Shown here: positions 52,341 to 61,137 of the stretch, one piece after another
How the letters are laid out: each line of letters starts with the position of its first letter
Position numbering within the stretch: the stretch's first letter is position 1
Assembly (NCBI RefSeq): GCF_006861825.1
Contig: NZ_VDGI01000001.1
Span: 78,172 to 142,171 of the forward strand
Length of the DNA stretch: 64,000 bases
Reading direction: 5' to 3'
From: Psychrobacillus vulpis
Lineage (GTDB): Bacteria > Bacillota > Bacilli > Bacillales_A > Planococcaceae
The notes under the pieces: generated by a model
Told to the model about the DNA's origin: nothing
The model's input: only the letters and a program-made list of their open reading frames with translations
The model's database searches: none
Position numbers and translations under genes: made by a program

Positions 52341-54439
52341 CCCTTGCTGAATGAATTTAATAGGCGTAATGAATTCAGCACTACTAGTAATGTCGCTCCC
52401 ATATCTGCAAAAATGGCAATCCATAATGTTAACCAACCTGGGATGATTAGTAATAGTGCAACGATTTTTAACCCTAATGCAAACATAATATTTTCTTTAA
52501 TAATATGCAATGCTTTTCGACTTAATCGTATAGTATAAGGTAGTTTTTCTAGATCATCTGCCATCAATGCAACATCTGCTGTCTCTAGTGCTGCATCTGT
52601 TCCTGCACCACCCATAGCAATCCCAACTGTGGAAGCAGCTAGTGCAGGTGCATCATTTACTCCGTCACCAACCATTGCTACTGCTTTATACTTTTCTTTT
52701 AATGCCTTAATGGCTGTTAATTTTTGCTCTGGCATTAGTCCCGCTTCGACATCTGTCATACCAAGTTTAGCTGCTATAGCATTCGCAGTTCGTGCATCGT
52801 CTCCAGTGAGCATCACAGTATGCTTGATACCAGCCGATTTTAAATCCATCAATACTTTATTGCTTGTGGAACGAATTGGATCTGCAACTGCAATAAAGCC
52901 TTTATAGATACCATCTTCTACAGCAAGTATTACTGTGTTTCCTTCTGATTGTAAATGCTCTACACGTTCGATTACTTCTGCTGGGACAGTGCTAATCGAA
53001 AGTATCCATGAAACGCTACCTACGGACCACTTTTTACTTTCAATTATTCCTTCTGCCCCTTTACCAGTTACAGATTGGAATTCATCGACTTCTACAGCGT
53101 GAATATGTTCTCTCGATCCGTAATTGACGATTGCTTGTGCAAGTGGATGCTGAGAATATGTTTCAATCGACATTACCTTTTGAATGAAGTCGTTTGTTGA
53201 TTCAGACTCCACATATGTCACTTCCGGATACCCTTTTGTTAATGTTCCAGTTTTATCAAATGCAATTGCTTGTAAACGCCCAATTTCCTCTAAGTGTATG
53301 CCACCTTTAATAAGTACCCCTTGCTTCGCAGCATTCCCAATAGCTGTCACAATTGCTACTGGAGTAGATACTACTAATGCACAAGGACAACCTACTACTA
53401 ATACCGCAAGGCCTTGGTAAATCCATGTTTGCCATTCAGCTCCAAGTAAAGGAGGAACAATAGCTACTAGGAAAGCAATTGCAATAATCACAGGAGTGTA
53501 ATACTTGGCAAATTTATCTACAAATTTTTGCGACGGTGCTTTTTCTGCTTGCGCCTCTTCTACCAAATGTATAATCTTTGCGATCGTTGTATCTTCTACT
53601 CTTTTTGTTACTTGTACTTCTAACGAACCTTCCTCATTCAATGTACCTGCAAATACTTCGTCACCAGACGTTTTGAAAACAGGTACTGCCTCTCCAGTAA
53701 TGGATGCTTGGTTTACGGAAGAGCTTCCTTTCAACACAATCCCATCCATTGCGATTTTTTGACCAGGCTTTACAATAAGCACGTCATTTATTTGAATAAA
53801 TTCTGTATCTACTTCTATTAATTGTCCACCTCGACGAATCGTTGCAGTTGGTGGAGCGATATCCATTAATTGACTTATTGATTGACGAGCTTTGTTCATC
53901 GAGTAAGCTTCTAATGCTTCACTTACCGCGAATAGAAAAACAACGACGGCTCCTTCACGCCATTCACCTATAATTGCTGCTCCAATAATCGCAATCGTCA
54001 TGAGTGTTTTCATATCAAAATAAAAGCGAGATAAATTCATCAATCCACTTTTGAACATATCGTAACCACCGACAACAATGGAGATAACGAACAAGCCAAT
54101 CGCAACTGGATGTGTTTCTTCATATACAAAAGATGCGATAATCCCAAATAGTAAAAAAATGAATGATATGGCTGTTACTACATTTTCTTTTCTTTTGTAA
54201 AATGGTATTTTCTCTTCTTTTCGTCGTTTCACAGGTGCCACTTTTATACCATCAAATGCCCCCGCTCTTTCAATATCTTCAATTGATACATCGCCAACAA
54301 CAGAAACTTTAGATGCTCCAAAATTCACAATTGCATCCTCGACTGCAGGAATATTTTTTATATTTTTTTCAAATTTCATTGCACAGTTGGCACACGATAA
54401 ATTTTCAAGACGATATTCTTTTTTAACTGTGTTCTCCAT
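52322..54439 (-). CDS. cadA: Cadmium/zinc-exporting P1B-type ATPase
   Basis: This 705-residue heavy-metal ATPase has an N-terminal HMA domain with metal site CANC (about 15-18), eight helices with the CPC ion motif in GCPCALVVSTPVA, phosphorylation site DKTGTLTKG, HP motif SQHPLAQAI, TGDDARTA and GDGVNDAPAL. The type (CPC plus CadC partner) indicates Cd/Zn/Pb export. The ATG at 54439 lies inside the cadC 3' end (17-base overlap) behind AAGGTGACGAA, so translation is coupled to its regulator. Confidence 0.94.
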   Translation of the reverse strand: MENTVKKEYRLENLSCANCAMKFEKNIKNIPAVEDAIVNFGASKVSVVGDVSIEDIERAGAFDGIKVAPVKRRKEEKIPFYKRKENVVTAISFIFLLFGIIASFVYEETHPVAIGLFVISIVVGGYDMFKSGLMNLSRFYFDMKTLMTIAIIGAAIIGEWREGAVVVFLFAVSEALEAYSMNKARQSISQLMDIAPPTATIRRGGQLIEVDTEFIQINDVLIVKPGQKIAMDGIVLKGSSSVNQASITGEAVPVFKTSGDEVFAGTLNEEGSLEVQVTKRVEDTTIAKIIHLVEEAQAEKAPSQKFVDKFAKYYTPVIIAIAFLVAIVPPLLGAEWQTWIYQGLAVLVVGCPCALVVSTPVAIVTAIGNAAKQGVLIKGGIHLEEIGRLQAIAFDKTGTLTKGYPEVTYVESESTNDFIQKVMSIETYSQHPLAQAIVNYGSREHIHAVEVDEFQSVTGKGAEGIIESKKWSVGSVSWILSISTVPAEVIERVEHLQSEGNTVILAVEDGIYKGFIAVADPIRSTSNKVLMDLKSAGIKHTVMLTGDDARTANAIAAKLGMTDVEAGLMPEQKLTAIKALKEKYKAVAMVGDGVNDAPALAASTVGIAMGGAGTDAALETADVALMADDLEKLPYTIRLSRKALHIIKENIMFALGLKIVALLLIIPGWLTLWIAIFADMGATLLVVLNSLRLLNSFSKGKTPAE

Positions 54440-54797
54440 TTTCGTCACCTTCTTCTATCACATGTTCATATGCGATTTTTACTAACTCGTTGACATGATG
54501 ATCTGCTAATGAATAAAAAACTAATTTCCCCTTACGACGAGATTTCGCAAGAGATAAATCTCGTAAAAAACGTAAATGATGAGATGCTGTTGCTGTCGAG
54601 GAACCAATAATCTCGCTCACATCACATACACAAAGCTCTTCTTCTATTGTTAGTGCAAATGCTATTTTTAATCTTGTTTCATCCGCTAATGCTTTAAAAA
54701 CTTGCGCAACTTTCGTAACTTCAGGCAATCGCTCTTTTACAGAAAGCACCACATCTTCGTGTACTTTCGTTACTTCACATATATCTTTTGTTTGCAC
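54423..54797 (-). CDS. cadC: ArsR-family metal sensor, CadC type
   Basis: This 124-residue winged-helix repressor has ELCVCDVSEIIGSSTATASHHLRFL, where the CVC pair and the N-terminal Cys (MQTKDICEVTKV) are the CadC metal-site ligands. The C-terminal DHHVNELVKIAYEHVIEE helix carries the second, zinc-type site. It is first in the cadC-cadA operon, with two CadC-type palindromes upstream. It represses until Cd, Pb or Zn binds. Confidence 0.93.
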   Translation of the reverse strand: MQTKDICEVTKVHEDVVLSVKERLPEVTKVAQVFKALADETRLKIAFALTIEEELCVCDVSEIIGSSTATASHHLRFLRDLSLAKSRRKGKLVFYSLADHHVNELVKIAYEHVIEEGDENGEHS

Positions 54798-54810
54798 TTT
54801 CTCACCTCAT

Positions 54811-54826
54811 TCAAATGGGCATTTGA
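54811..54826. promoter_or_regulatory. Secondary CadC-type palindrome
   Basis: TCAAATG-GG-CATTTGA, a 7+2+7 palindrome 14 bases upstream of cadC. Confidence 0.5.
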
Positions 54827-54869
54827 TTGTTAATTTCATTATATGCTTAGAATTTTCAAAATGCAAAGA

Positions 54870-54891
54870 CATTCAAATAAATATTTGAATG
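54870..54891. promoter_or_regulatory. CadC operator
   Basis: CATTCAAATA-AA-TATTTGAATG is a perfect 10+2+10 palindrome. It closely matches the operator of the staphylococcal cad operon. Confidence 0.8.
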
Positions 54892-54931
54892 TTATCATTC
54901 AGTCTCAGTATCATTCGATTATCATATAAAA

Positions 54932-54958
54932 GCGACCACTCCTTCTAAAAATGGTCGC
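54932..54958 (-). terminator. Terminator of the penicillin-acylase-type gene
   Basis: The minus-strand stem GCGACCA / TGGTCGC is followed by TTTTATATG. Confidence 0.75.
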
Positions 54959-54968
54959 AGTTTAATGA

Positions 54969-57323
54969 TTATTCAGCTTTTAGAATGAGTGTACTACCAC
55001 TTTCACTTCCATCAATGACTGTTATATGATACTTTCCATTTGCCCAGTCCATAACTTGGTCCTGATACCATCTTGACTGCATATGACCACTTTGACCAGG
55101 TCCCACAATATGATACGCCTGTTTTAAATCTGATAGATCTGCGACAAAGCGCCAAGACGCACCATGATCTACATTTCCATTCTCATCAAATGCAGCTGCT
55201 TGGACTGTAATATTCGAACCGCCGATTGGAACAGACTTTGGATTTAACAAATAAGCAAGAATCGGTGATGCTCCTGAAAGGGGATGATCAAATGTAAGTT
55301 GATGATAGTCTCCCCAATTCCATTTTTCTTCATTGCCTCCATACTCATGTTTTATATCTGTCACTGCTTTTACAAACGAATCATACACCCATTTATCTAT
55401 TCCACCGTACTCTTCTAGCCAAACACTTTGTTCTTTTTCATATCCCTTTCTTAAAAACTGATCGGTTATGTTCCCTTTCCCTGGCAGCATTCCATACACG
55501 TCTTCTGGCATTTCACTTTGTAATAAAGTCTTTGGTAGTTCTTTCATCCACTTATGGAATACAAGCGGAGCTGCCTGATCCTTATCATCTACCTGATTCC
55601 ATTTGGTCAATAAAGTAACAATTTTTTCATACTCTCCATTTACATCTAGCTTTTCTATTGAACTAAGCATCTGTTTCAAAAACTCTCTTGCGTATAAGTT
55701 AGTTTGATCCATTTGTAAATCCATCATGTCTTCTTTCGTAAAGTCTGATTTGCTCTCCAGAATTTCTGCAATTCGGTCATACCGATAGGATTGTGCCCAA
55801 AAATCCGTAATATGGTATGAATATGAATCATCAATCACTTCATTGTTCGCGGTCGCAATGAATCCTTCCGTGGGATTCACTACTGTAGGCAATTCATCAT
55901 AGGGAACGTATCCATTCCAACCGTATTCGTCAGAATCTCCTGGGACCGGTAATTGGCCCTCCCCAGACTTACGAATTGGTATTCGACCGTTCGCTTTATA
56001 TGCAATCGTTCCATCCTTTGAAGCAAACACAAAGTTTTGCGCAGGTGCATGAAAATCTTCTAATGCGGTTTCAAATTCATCCCAGTTGGACGACTTATTC
56101 ATTTTCAAGATGGCTTGTAGTTCGAGGGTGGGCTCCAGTGCAGTCCACTGCATTGAAAATAATGCTGAAGCCTTCTCTTCTTTAAATAGAATATCTGAAA
56201 TGATTGGCCCGTGACGTGTTACAACAACCTCAAATGGGACGTCCTCTTCTCCTTTTACTTTAATCGGTATATTTCGCACTTCCGCTTGCTCCCATTTACC
56301 TTCATATAAGAACTGCGTGCGATCTTCTGGGCTTGGTGTTTCAATATACAAATCTTGCACATCAGGTCCAACGTTTGTTACACCCCATGCCACGTTCTCG
56401 TTATGGCCTAAAATAATTCCCGGAACTCCAGCAAAAATAACACCACTTACATTTTGTTCTGGGGAATTTAAATGCATTTGATACCAAATAGATGGGGTAC
56501 TTAACACTAGATGGGGGTCATCTGCGAGTATCGGCATCCCACTTGCAGTTCTATCTCCACTTACAACCCAATTATTGCTACCATTAAACTCATTCGGAAG
56601 CACGGATGCATCAAAGTAACCACTTACATTCACAGGATTAGCCCTATTTGCTTCAATAATAGAATGAGCATCTTTCGGATATGTGATAAATAATTCCTTA
56701 GCCTTTTCTTCTCCTAGCTTATTTATCGCCCAGTGCCTAAATGCTAATGTAGACCAGTTTCCTCCAAGATCGTATGCCATGAATTTTCCAATCGATAATG
56801 AGTCGATTGGAGTCCATTCTTCCGGCTCGTATCCAAGTAGCTTAAATTCATAACTTAGTTTCTTTTCTTTTTTGGCAAAATTAATAAATTCATTTACGCC
56901 TTCTGCATACCATTTCAGCACATTTTTTGCCTCTGCCTCATACCCTTCATAGGACTGCTCAGCAGCATCTCTCAAGCTAAAAGTGAGGAAAAATTTATCC
57001 GTATTTATCGCAGCTTCTCCCACCACTTCTGACAATTGACCACTAGCTTGTCTTCTCGCTAAGTCCATTTGAAATAGCCTATCCTGTGCTTGTATGAATC
57101 CTTGTGCACGGTATAAATCAGCATCAGTTTTAGCATGTATATGTGGAACTCCGTTATCATCCCGCACGACCTTGACTTCCTCTTCTAGTGCAGCTAATGT
57201 AAGCATACCTTCAACTATTGGAATTGAATTAGATAAGTACATATTCAATCCAACAACTGCTACAACACATATTGTAAGAATGCACCCCAATATCCACACA
57301 ACTATTTTCCATCGTTTTTTCAA
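54969..57323 (-). CDS. Penicillin-acylase-family (Ntn) hydrolase, membrane-anchored
   Basis: This 784-residue Ntn hydrolase has an N-terminal helix (about 7-28), serving as signal anchor. The alpha region starts VKVVRDDNGVPHIHAKTDADLYRAQGF. Autocatalytic cleavage is expected before the Ser in EFNGSNNWVVSG near residue 250, followed by LADDPHL. Relatives hydrolyse penicillin V/G, cephalosporins or N-acyl-homoserine lactones; the substrate cannot be told from sequence. TTG at 57323, seven bases after AAAGGAG, is the likely start. It stands alone between murB and cadC. Confidence 0.9.
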   Translation of the reverse strand: MKKRWKIVVWILGCILTICVVAVVGLNMYLSNSIPIVEGMLTLAALEEEVKVVRDDNGVPHIHAKTDADLYRAQGFIQAQDRLFQMDLARRQASGQLSEVVGEAAINTDKFFLTFSLRDAAEQSYEGYEAEAKNVLKWYAEGVNEFINFAKKEKKLSYEFKLLGYEPEEWTPIDSLSIGKFMAYDLGGNWSTLAFRHWAINKLGEEKAKELFITYPKDAHSIIEANRANPVNVSGYFDASVLPNEFNGSNNWVVSGDRTASGMPILADDPHLVLSTPSIWYQMHLNSPEQNVSGVIFAGVPGIILGHNENVAWGVTNVGPDVQDLYIETPSPEDRTQFLYEGKWEQAEVRNIPIKVKGEEDVPFEVVVTRHGPIISDILFKEEKASALFSMQWTALEPTLELQAILKMNKSSNWDEFETALEDFHAPAQNFVFASKDGTIAYKANGRIPIRKSGEGQLPVPGDSDEYGWNGYVPYDELPTVVNPTEGFIATANNEVIDDSYSYHITDFWAQSYRYDRIAEILESKSDFTKEDMMDLQMDQTNLYAREFLKQMLSSIEKLDVNGEYEKIVTLLTKWNQVDDKDQAAPLVFHKWMKELPKTLLQSEMPEDVYGMLPGKGNITDQFLRKGYEKEQSVWLEEYGGIDKWVYDSFVKAVTDIKHEYGGNEEKWNWGDYHQLTFDHPLSGASPILAYLLNPKSVPIGGSNITVQAAAFDENGNVDHGASWRFVADLSDLKQAYHIVGPGQSGHMQSRWYQDQVMDWANGKYHITVIDGSESGSTLILKAE

Positions 57324-57396
57324 TGTCACACTCCTTTCTATTTCCCTACTTCAGTTCTCTATCTGAGTGACTCTACACCAGGATTACTGCAAAAAA

Positions 57397-57428
57397 AGAC
57401 CTATGAATATCAATATATTCATAGGTCT
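57397..57428 (-). terminator. Terminator of murB
   Basis: The minus-strand stem AGACCTATGAATAT / ATATTCATAGGTCT is followed by TTTTTTTGC. Confidence 0.88.
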
Positions 57429-57437
57429 ACGTTTGTA

Positions 57438-58355
57438 TTATTTTTTATTCTCACCAACAATTTTTACTTCTAGCTCTAGTTCAATACCAAAGTTTTCTTT
57501 CACTGCTTCCTTAACCATTTCAATTGTACTAATATAGTCAGTAGCAGTTGCATTATCTTTATTCACTATAAATCCTGCATGCTTCGTAGAAACTTCCGCT
57601 CCACCAAAACCTTTTCCTTGCATGCCACTGTCCTGAATAAGTTTCCCCGCAAAATGGCCAGGGGGGCGTTTGAACACACTTCCTGCAGAAGGATATTCTA
57701 ACGGTTGCTTTGATTCACGTTGAAAAGTTAAGTCCGCGATTTTCGCATTAATTTCTGCTGGGTCTCCAAGATGTAATTCAAATTCTGCTGATAAAACGTA
57801 GTAACCTTCTTTGGAGATAATGCTTTTTCGATAACCTAATTCTAACTTTTCTTTCGAAAGAATAAGTTTTTCTCCGCTTGGCGTAAGTACAGTGCATTGA
57901 ACAATGACATCTTGCACCTCTCCACCATATGCTCCAGCATTCATTGCCATTGCGCCACCGATAGATCCAGGAATTCCACAAGCAAATTCTAAGCCAGTAA
58001 GAGACTCCTTTGCCACTGCTCTCGAAACATCTATTATATCTGCTCCACTTTCTGCAATTACCTGATTTCCATTTATCGTAACTTTATTTAAGTTTTCTAA
58101 ACGAAGTACGATACCACGAACGCCACCATCTCGAACGACCATATTGGAGCCGTTTCCTAGGAGTAATAAAGGAATATCATTGTTATACGCATATTGGACA
58201 ACGAATGCAGTTTGATCTTCCGTTTCTGGTGTTACAAACAAATCTGCAACTCCACCCATGCGTGTCATTGTATGCAAATTTAGTGATTCATCTATTTTTA
58301 CATTTTTAGTATCTAACTGTGTAACCAAATCTTGAAACCATTTTTGTTTACTCAA
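57438..58355 (-). CDS. murB: UDP-N-acetylenolpyruvoylglucosamine reductase
   Basis: MurB reduces UDP-GlcNAc-enolpyruvate to UDP-MurNAc with FAD and NADPH. The 305-residue protein has the FAD-binding LLLLGNGSNMVVRDGG (about 60-75), GIPGSIGGAMAMNAGAYGGE near 127 and the catalytic serine region PSAGSVFKRPPG typical of type II MurB. It starts at a TTG after AAAGGA. It is not in a mur cluster here. Confidence 0.95.
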   Translation of the reverse strand: MSKQKWFQDLVTQLDTKNVKIDESLNLHTMTRMGGVADLFVTPETEDQTAFVVQYAYNNDIPLLLLGNGSNMVVRDGGVRGIVLRLENLNKVTINGNQVIAESGADIIDVSRAVAKESLTGLEFACGIPGSIGGAMAMNAGAYGGEVQDVIVQCTVLTPSGEKLILSKEKLELGYRKSIISKEGYYVLSAEFELHLGDPAEINAKIADLTFQRESKQPLEYPSAGSVFKRPPGHFAGKLIQDSGMQGKGFGGAEVSTKHAGFIVNKDNATATDYISTIEMVKEAVKENFGIELELEVKIVGENKK

Positions 58356-58377
58356 AAAGAGACAATCCTTTCTTCAA

Positions 58378-58466
58378 TCAAATACGCCTCGGCATAATAG
58401 TAATGTGACATCTACCTGAGGCTTTAACCTTATTCAACTGACATTTGTACACATTACTGAATAAGG
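58378..58466. repeat. Intergenic repeat family E, copy 2 (short)
   Basis: It begins TCAAATACGCCTCGGCATAA and ends GAGGCTTTAACCTTATTCAA, followed by ATTACTGAATAAGG. It has the same ends as 52162-52340 but lacks the long centre. Confidence 0.62.
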
Positions 58467-58524
58467 AGAACCTTTCACCCTTACATAGTATGCGTTCTCA
58501 CACCTATTTTTTCAAGCAAAATTG

Positions 58525-58839
58525 TTATAACCATTCTTTAGACCAAGATTCGATCCCACCAACTACATCTTTTAGAGCAAGACCTTTGTCAGTTAAATTG
58601 TATTCGACACGAACTGGGACTTCGGAAAAGACAGTTCTTTCTACTAATCCTTCTTTTTCAAGCTCTTTTAAACGTTCGGAAAGTAATCGACCACTTATAG
58701 GAAGAGAAGACTCAATCTCATTAAATCTTTTTGACCCATCAATTAATTGATAAATAATTAAAGTAGTCCATCTTTTCCCAAGCAATTCCATTGCCTTCGC
58801 TAAACGTGGACATAATAACGCTTCTTTCATCTGATTCAC
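58525..58839 (-). CDS. HxlR-family winged-helix regulator
   Basis: This 104-residue regulator opens with LCPRLAKAMELLGKRWTTLIIYQL, which carries the conserved N-terminal Cys used for redox sensing in YodB/HypR-type proteins. The wing and recognition region follow (GRLLSERLKELEKEGLVERTVFSEVPVRVEYNLTDKG). ATG follows AGAGGTGAATCAG. It is divergent from yceI with two palindromes between them, which it probably binds. Confidence 0.88.
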   Translation of the reverse strand: MNQMKEALLCPRLAKAMELLGKRWTTLIIYQLIDGSKRFNEIESSLPISGRLLSERLKELEKEGLVERTVFSEVPVRVEYNLTDKGLALKDVVGGIESWSKEWL

Positions 58840-58886
58840 CTCTATTACGTACTATTATATCCTTATATTATTTTTTTGTAAAACAA

Positions 58887-58903
58887 AAGTAATTTAATTA
58901 CTT
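58887..58903. promoter_or_regulatory. Palindrome near the HxlR gene
   Basis: AAGTAATT-T-AATTACTT is a perfect 8+1+8 palindrome about 48 bases upstream of the HxlR start. It resembles TTACTA/TAGTAA-type sites of YodB-like regulators. Confidence 0.55.
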
Positions 58904-58929
58904 GACGTAAGTATACTATTATTTTAAAG

Positions 58930-58950
58930 TAAGTTACATAAAGTAACTTA
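58930..58950. promoter_or_regulatory. Second palindrome in the HxlR-yceI gap
   Basis: TAAGTTAC-ATAAA-GTAACTTA is a perfect 8+5+8 inverted repeat. Its arms share the GTAA/TTAC core with the site at 58887. Confidence 0.55.
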
Positions 58951-58951
58951 T

Positions 58952-58976
58952 GTTTGCATACTTTATAAATGGGTAA
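58952..58976 (+). promoter_or_regulatory. Possible sigma-B promoter of yceI
   Basis: GTTTGC (58952-58957) and GGGTAA (58971-58976) are 13 bases apart. The fit is moderate, and a separate sigma-A promoter lies closer to the gene. Confidence 0.4.
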
Positions 58977-59021
58977 AGAATTATGCTTAGTTTATTTTCA
59001 TTTATTTTGAAATAAAATATC

Positions 59022-59050
59022 TTGATTTCAAGAGAAATGTGTTTTATACT
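59022..59050 (+). promoter_or_regulatory. Sigma-A promoter of yceI
   Basis: TTGATT and TATACT are 17 bases apart, about 38 bases upstream of the yceI start codon. Confidence 0.65.
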
Positions 59051-59087
59051 AAAAAAAAATAACAAACATTTTAGGAGGAAATTAAAA

Positions 59088-59615
59088 ATGACAAAATTTA
59101 ATCTTGACGCTGCACATTCTAGTATCGATTTTTCTGTAAAACACATGATGGTTTCAAAAGTAAAGGGTTCTTTCACTAACTTCACTGCTGAGCTAGAAGG
59201 TAATGCAGAAGATTTACACGGTGCAACTATTAGCTTTGAAATTGATGTAAAATCTATAAATACAAACAATGAAGATCGTGATAACCATTTACGTTCAGCT
59301 GACTTCTTTGACACGGAAAGCTTCCCAAGCATCAAATTCGTAGCAACGGACATCAAAAAAACAGATGATGGCGAATACGATGTAACAGGCGATATGACTA
59401 TTAAAGATGTAACAAAACCTGTAACTTTTGAAGTAGAATACGGCGGTAAAGGTACTAATCCATGGGGTCAAGAAGTAGTAGCATTCTCTGCGGATACTAA
59501 ACTAAATCGTAAAGAGTTTGGTCTAGTTTGGAACCAAGCTCTTGAAACTGGTGGCGTACTAGTTGGAGAAGATATTAAAATCTCTGTTGAACTTGAATTA
59601 AACCCAGCTCAATAA
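59088..59615 (+). CDS. YceI-family protein
   Basis: This 175-residue lipocalin-like beta-barrel opens with FNLDAAHSSIDFSVKHMMVSKVKGSF. It has IDVKSINTNNEDRDNHLRSADFF and ends with GVLVGEDIKISVELEL, all typical of YceI proteins that bind isoprenoid lipids. No signal peptide is present, so it is probably cytosolic. ATG follows AGGAGGAAATTAAAA; upstream in-frame codons lie in the promoter. Its divergent HxlR neighbour likely controls it. Confidence 0.9.
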   Translation: MTKFNLDAAHSSIDFSVKHMMVSKVKGSFTNFTAELEGNAEDLHGATISFEIDVKSINTNNEDRDNHLRSADFFDTESFPSIKFVATDIKKTDDGEYDVTGDMTIKDVTKPVTFEVEYGGKGTNPWGQEVVAFSADTKLNRKEFGLVWNQALETGGVLVGEDIKISVELELNPAQ

Positions 59616-59628
59616 TCTTTATAAGACT

Positions 59629-59661
59629 AAGCTACTTTGGTATACCCAAAGTAGCTTTTTT
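59629..59661 (+). terminator. Terminator of yceI
   Basis: The stem AAGCTACTTTGG / CCAAAGTAGCTT is followed by TTTTTTG. Confidence 0.88.
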
Positions 59662-59883
59662 GTATGAAATTACGACTTCCCCAACTTTCTTCTAATAAAA
59701 CAATTTTATTTGCAAAAAACTCAAGCTCCAAAATCCACCAAACTCTATTCTTTAATAAAATAAAACACTTACATTTCCATTTAAAAAAAATTAAATACTC
59801 TGAAATATATTATATACTTCATATCTATTAAATTATGTGATATTGTATAGAGAATTCAATATTGTCTGAAAGGAGAGACTATT

Positions 59884-61071
59884 ATGTCTCAAATGCTCGC
59901 TTTAGTTATCGTTATTGCAATTCTATTCATCGGAGACCTTGTCTCCACTCGCACAAAAGCATGGATTCCTTCTGTTTTTGTTTCTGCAGTTCTTTTTCTT
60001 ATTGGTTATTGGACTTTCTTTCCAAAAGATATAGTTTCCGTTGCAGGTGTACCACCTGTTGTTGCAACGATGATGATTTACTTACTTATTACGAATATGG
60101 GTACTTTGCTTTCTATACAACAATTAAAAGAACAGTGGAAAACTATTGTCATTTCCCTTGCAGGAATTTTTGGAATTATCGCTGCTCTTTTTGGAATTGG
60201 AACTTTTATATTTGGCGTTGAAACTGTAATTGTTGCCATTCCACCTCTAGTAGGAGGAATCGTATCTGCCTTAATCATGTCTGAAGGAGCTGCAAATGCT
60301 GGGCTCACAACTTTATCTGTATTTGCAATTGTTATTTATGTTATGCAAGGTTTTGCTGGCTATCCACTTACATCGATTGTTCTTAAAAAAGAAGGGAAAA
60401 TGCTACTTGAAAGGTTTCACAAAGGGGAATTAGCTGCGACAGGACAAGCAAGCTCTTCATCAGAGGAATCGAAAGAAGAACCGAAATTGTTCCGTAAACT
60501 TCCTAAAAAGTACAATACCGATTATTTTAAATTTTTCCGACTAGCCTTCGTAGGTTTTCTTGCGTATCTAGTTTCTACATTATTGGCTCCAATTTTAACT
60601 GTTAGTCCGTACGTTCTTTGTTTATTGTTCGGTATTATTGCTGCAAGCGTTGGCTTTTTAGAACGTCATGCATTACAAAAAGCAAATGGTTTCGGCTTAT
60701 GTATTATGGTTCTTATGCTCTTCGTATTTGATGGTTTAAAAGCGGCGACACCATCTATGATTGTTCAAATTATTTACCCTCTTGTTGGAACAATTGTATT
60801 AGGAGTTATCGGAATGTATATTTTCTCATTTATCATAGGGAAGGTTTTAAAGGTCAGCAAAAATATGGCTTTCGCTATTTCTCTAACTGCATTATATGGT
60901 TTCCCTGCTGACTACATTATTACAAATGAAGTGATTAATTCATTGACACAAGATGAAAAGGAGCGAAAAGTTCTTACTGATCATATGCTTCCACCTATGC
61001 TCGTCGGAGGATTTATCAGTGTAACGATTGTTTCTGTTATTCTTGCTGGTATTTTCGTAGGATTCTTGTAA
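59884..61071 (+). CDS. Putative membrane transporter, 395 residues
   Basis: This protein has about ten transmembrane helices in two halves, joined by a hydrophilic loop (GQASSSSEESKEEPKLFRKL, about 190-210). The glycine-rich region PPLVGGIVSALIMSEGAANAGL is repeated in spirit near the end (YGFPADYIITNEV). This resembles GltS-like or other ion-coupled organic-anion carriers, but I cannot name the family with certainty. ATG follows GAAAGGAGAGACTATT. It is followed directly by two M20 hydrolases, so it may import their N-acyl or carbamoyl amino-acid substrate. Confidence 0.75.
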   Translation: MSQMLALVIVIAILFIGDLVSTRTKAWIPSVFVSAVLFLIGYWTFFPKDIVSVAGVPPVVATMMIYLLITNMGTLLSIQQLKEQWKTIVISLAGIFGIIAALFGIGTFIFGVETVIVAIPPLVGGIVSALIMSEGAANAGLTTLSVFAIVIYVMQGFAGYPLTSIVLKKEGKMLLERFHKGELAATGQASSSSEESKEEPKLFRKLPKKYNTDYFKFFRLAFVGFLAYLVSTLLAPILTVSPYVLCLLFGIIAASVGFLERHALQKANGFGLCIMVLMLFVFDGLKAATPSMIVQIIYPLVGTIVLGVIGMYIFSFIIGKVLKVSKNMAFAISLTALYGFPADYIITNEVINSLTQDEKERKVLTDHMLPPMLVGGFISVTIVSVILAGIFVGFL

Positions 61072-61137
61072 AAAAGCTAGTCACTTAATAGATAAACAAG
61101 TTTATTCCTTTTGTCTTATAAGATTAGGAGAGATAGT

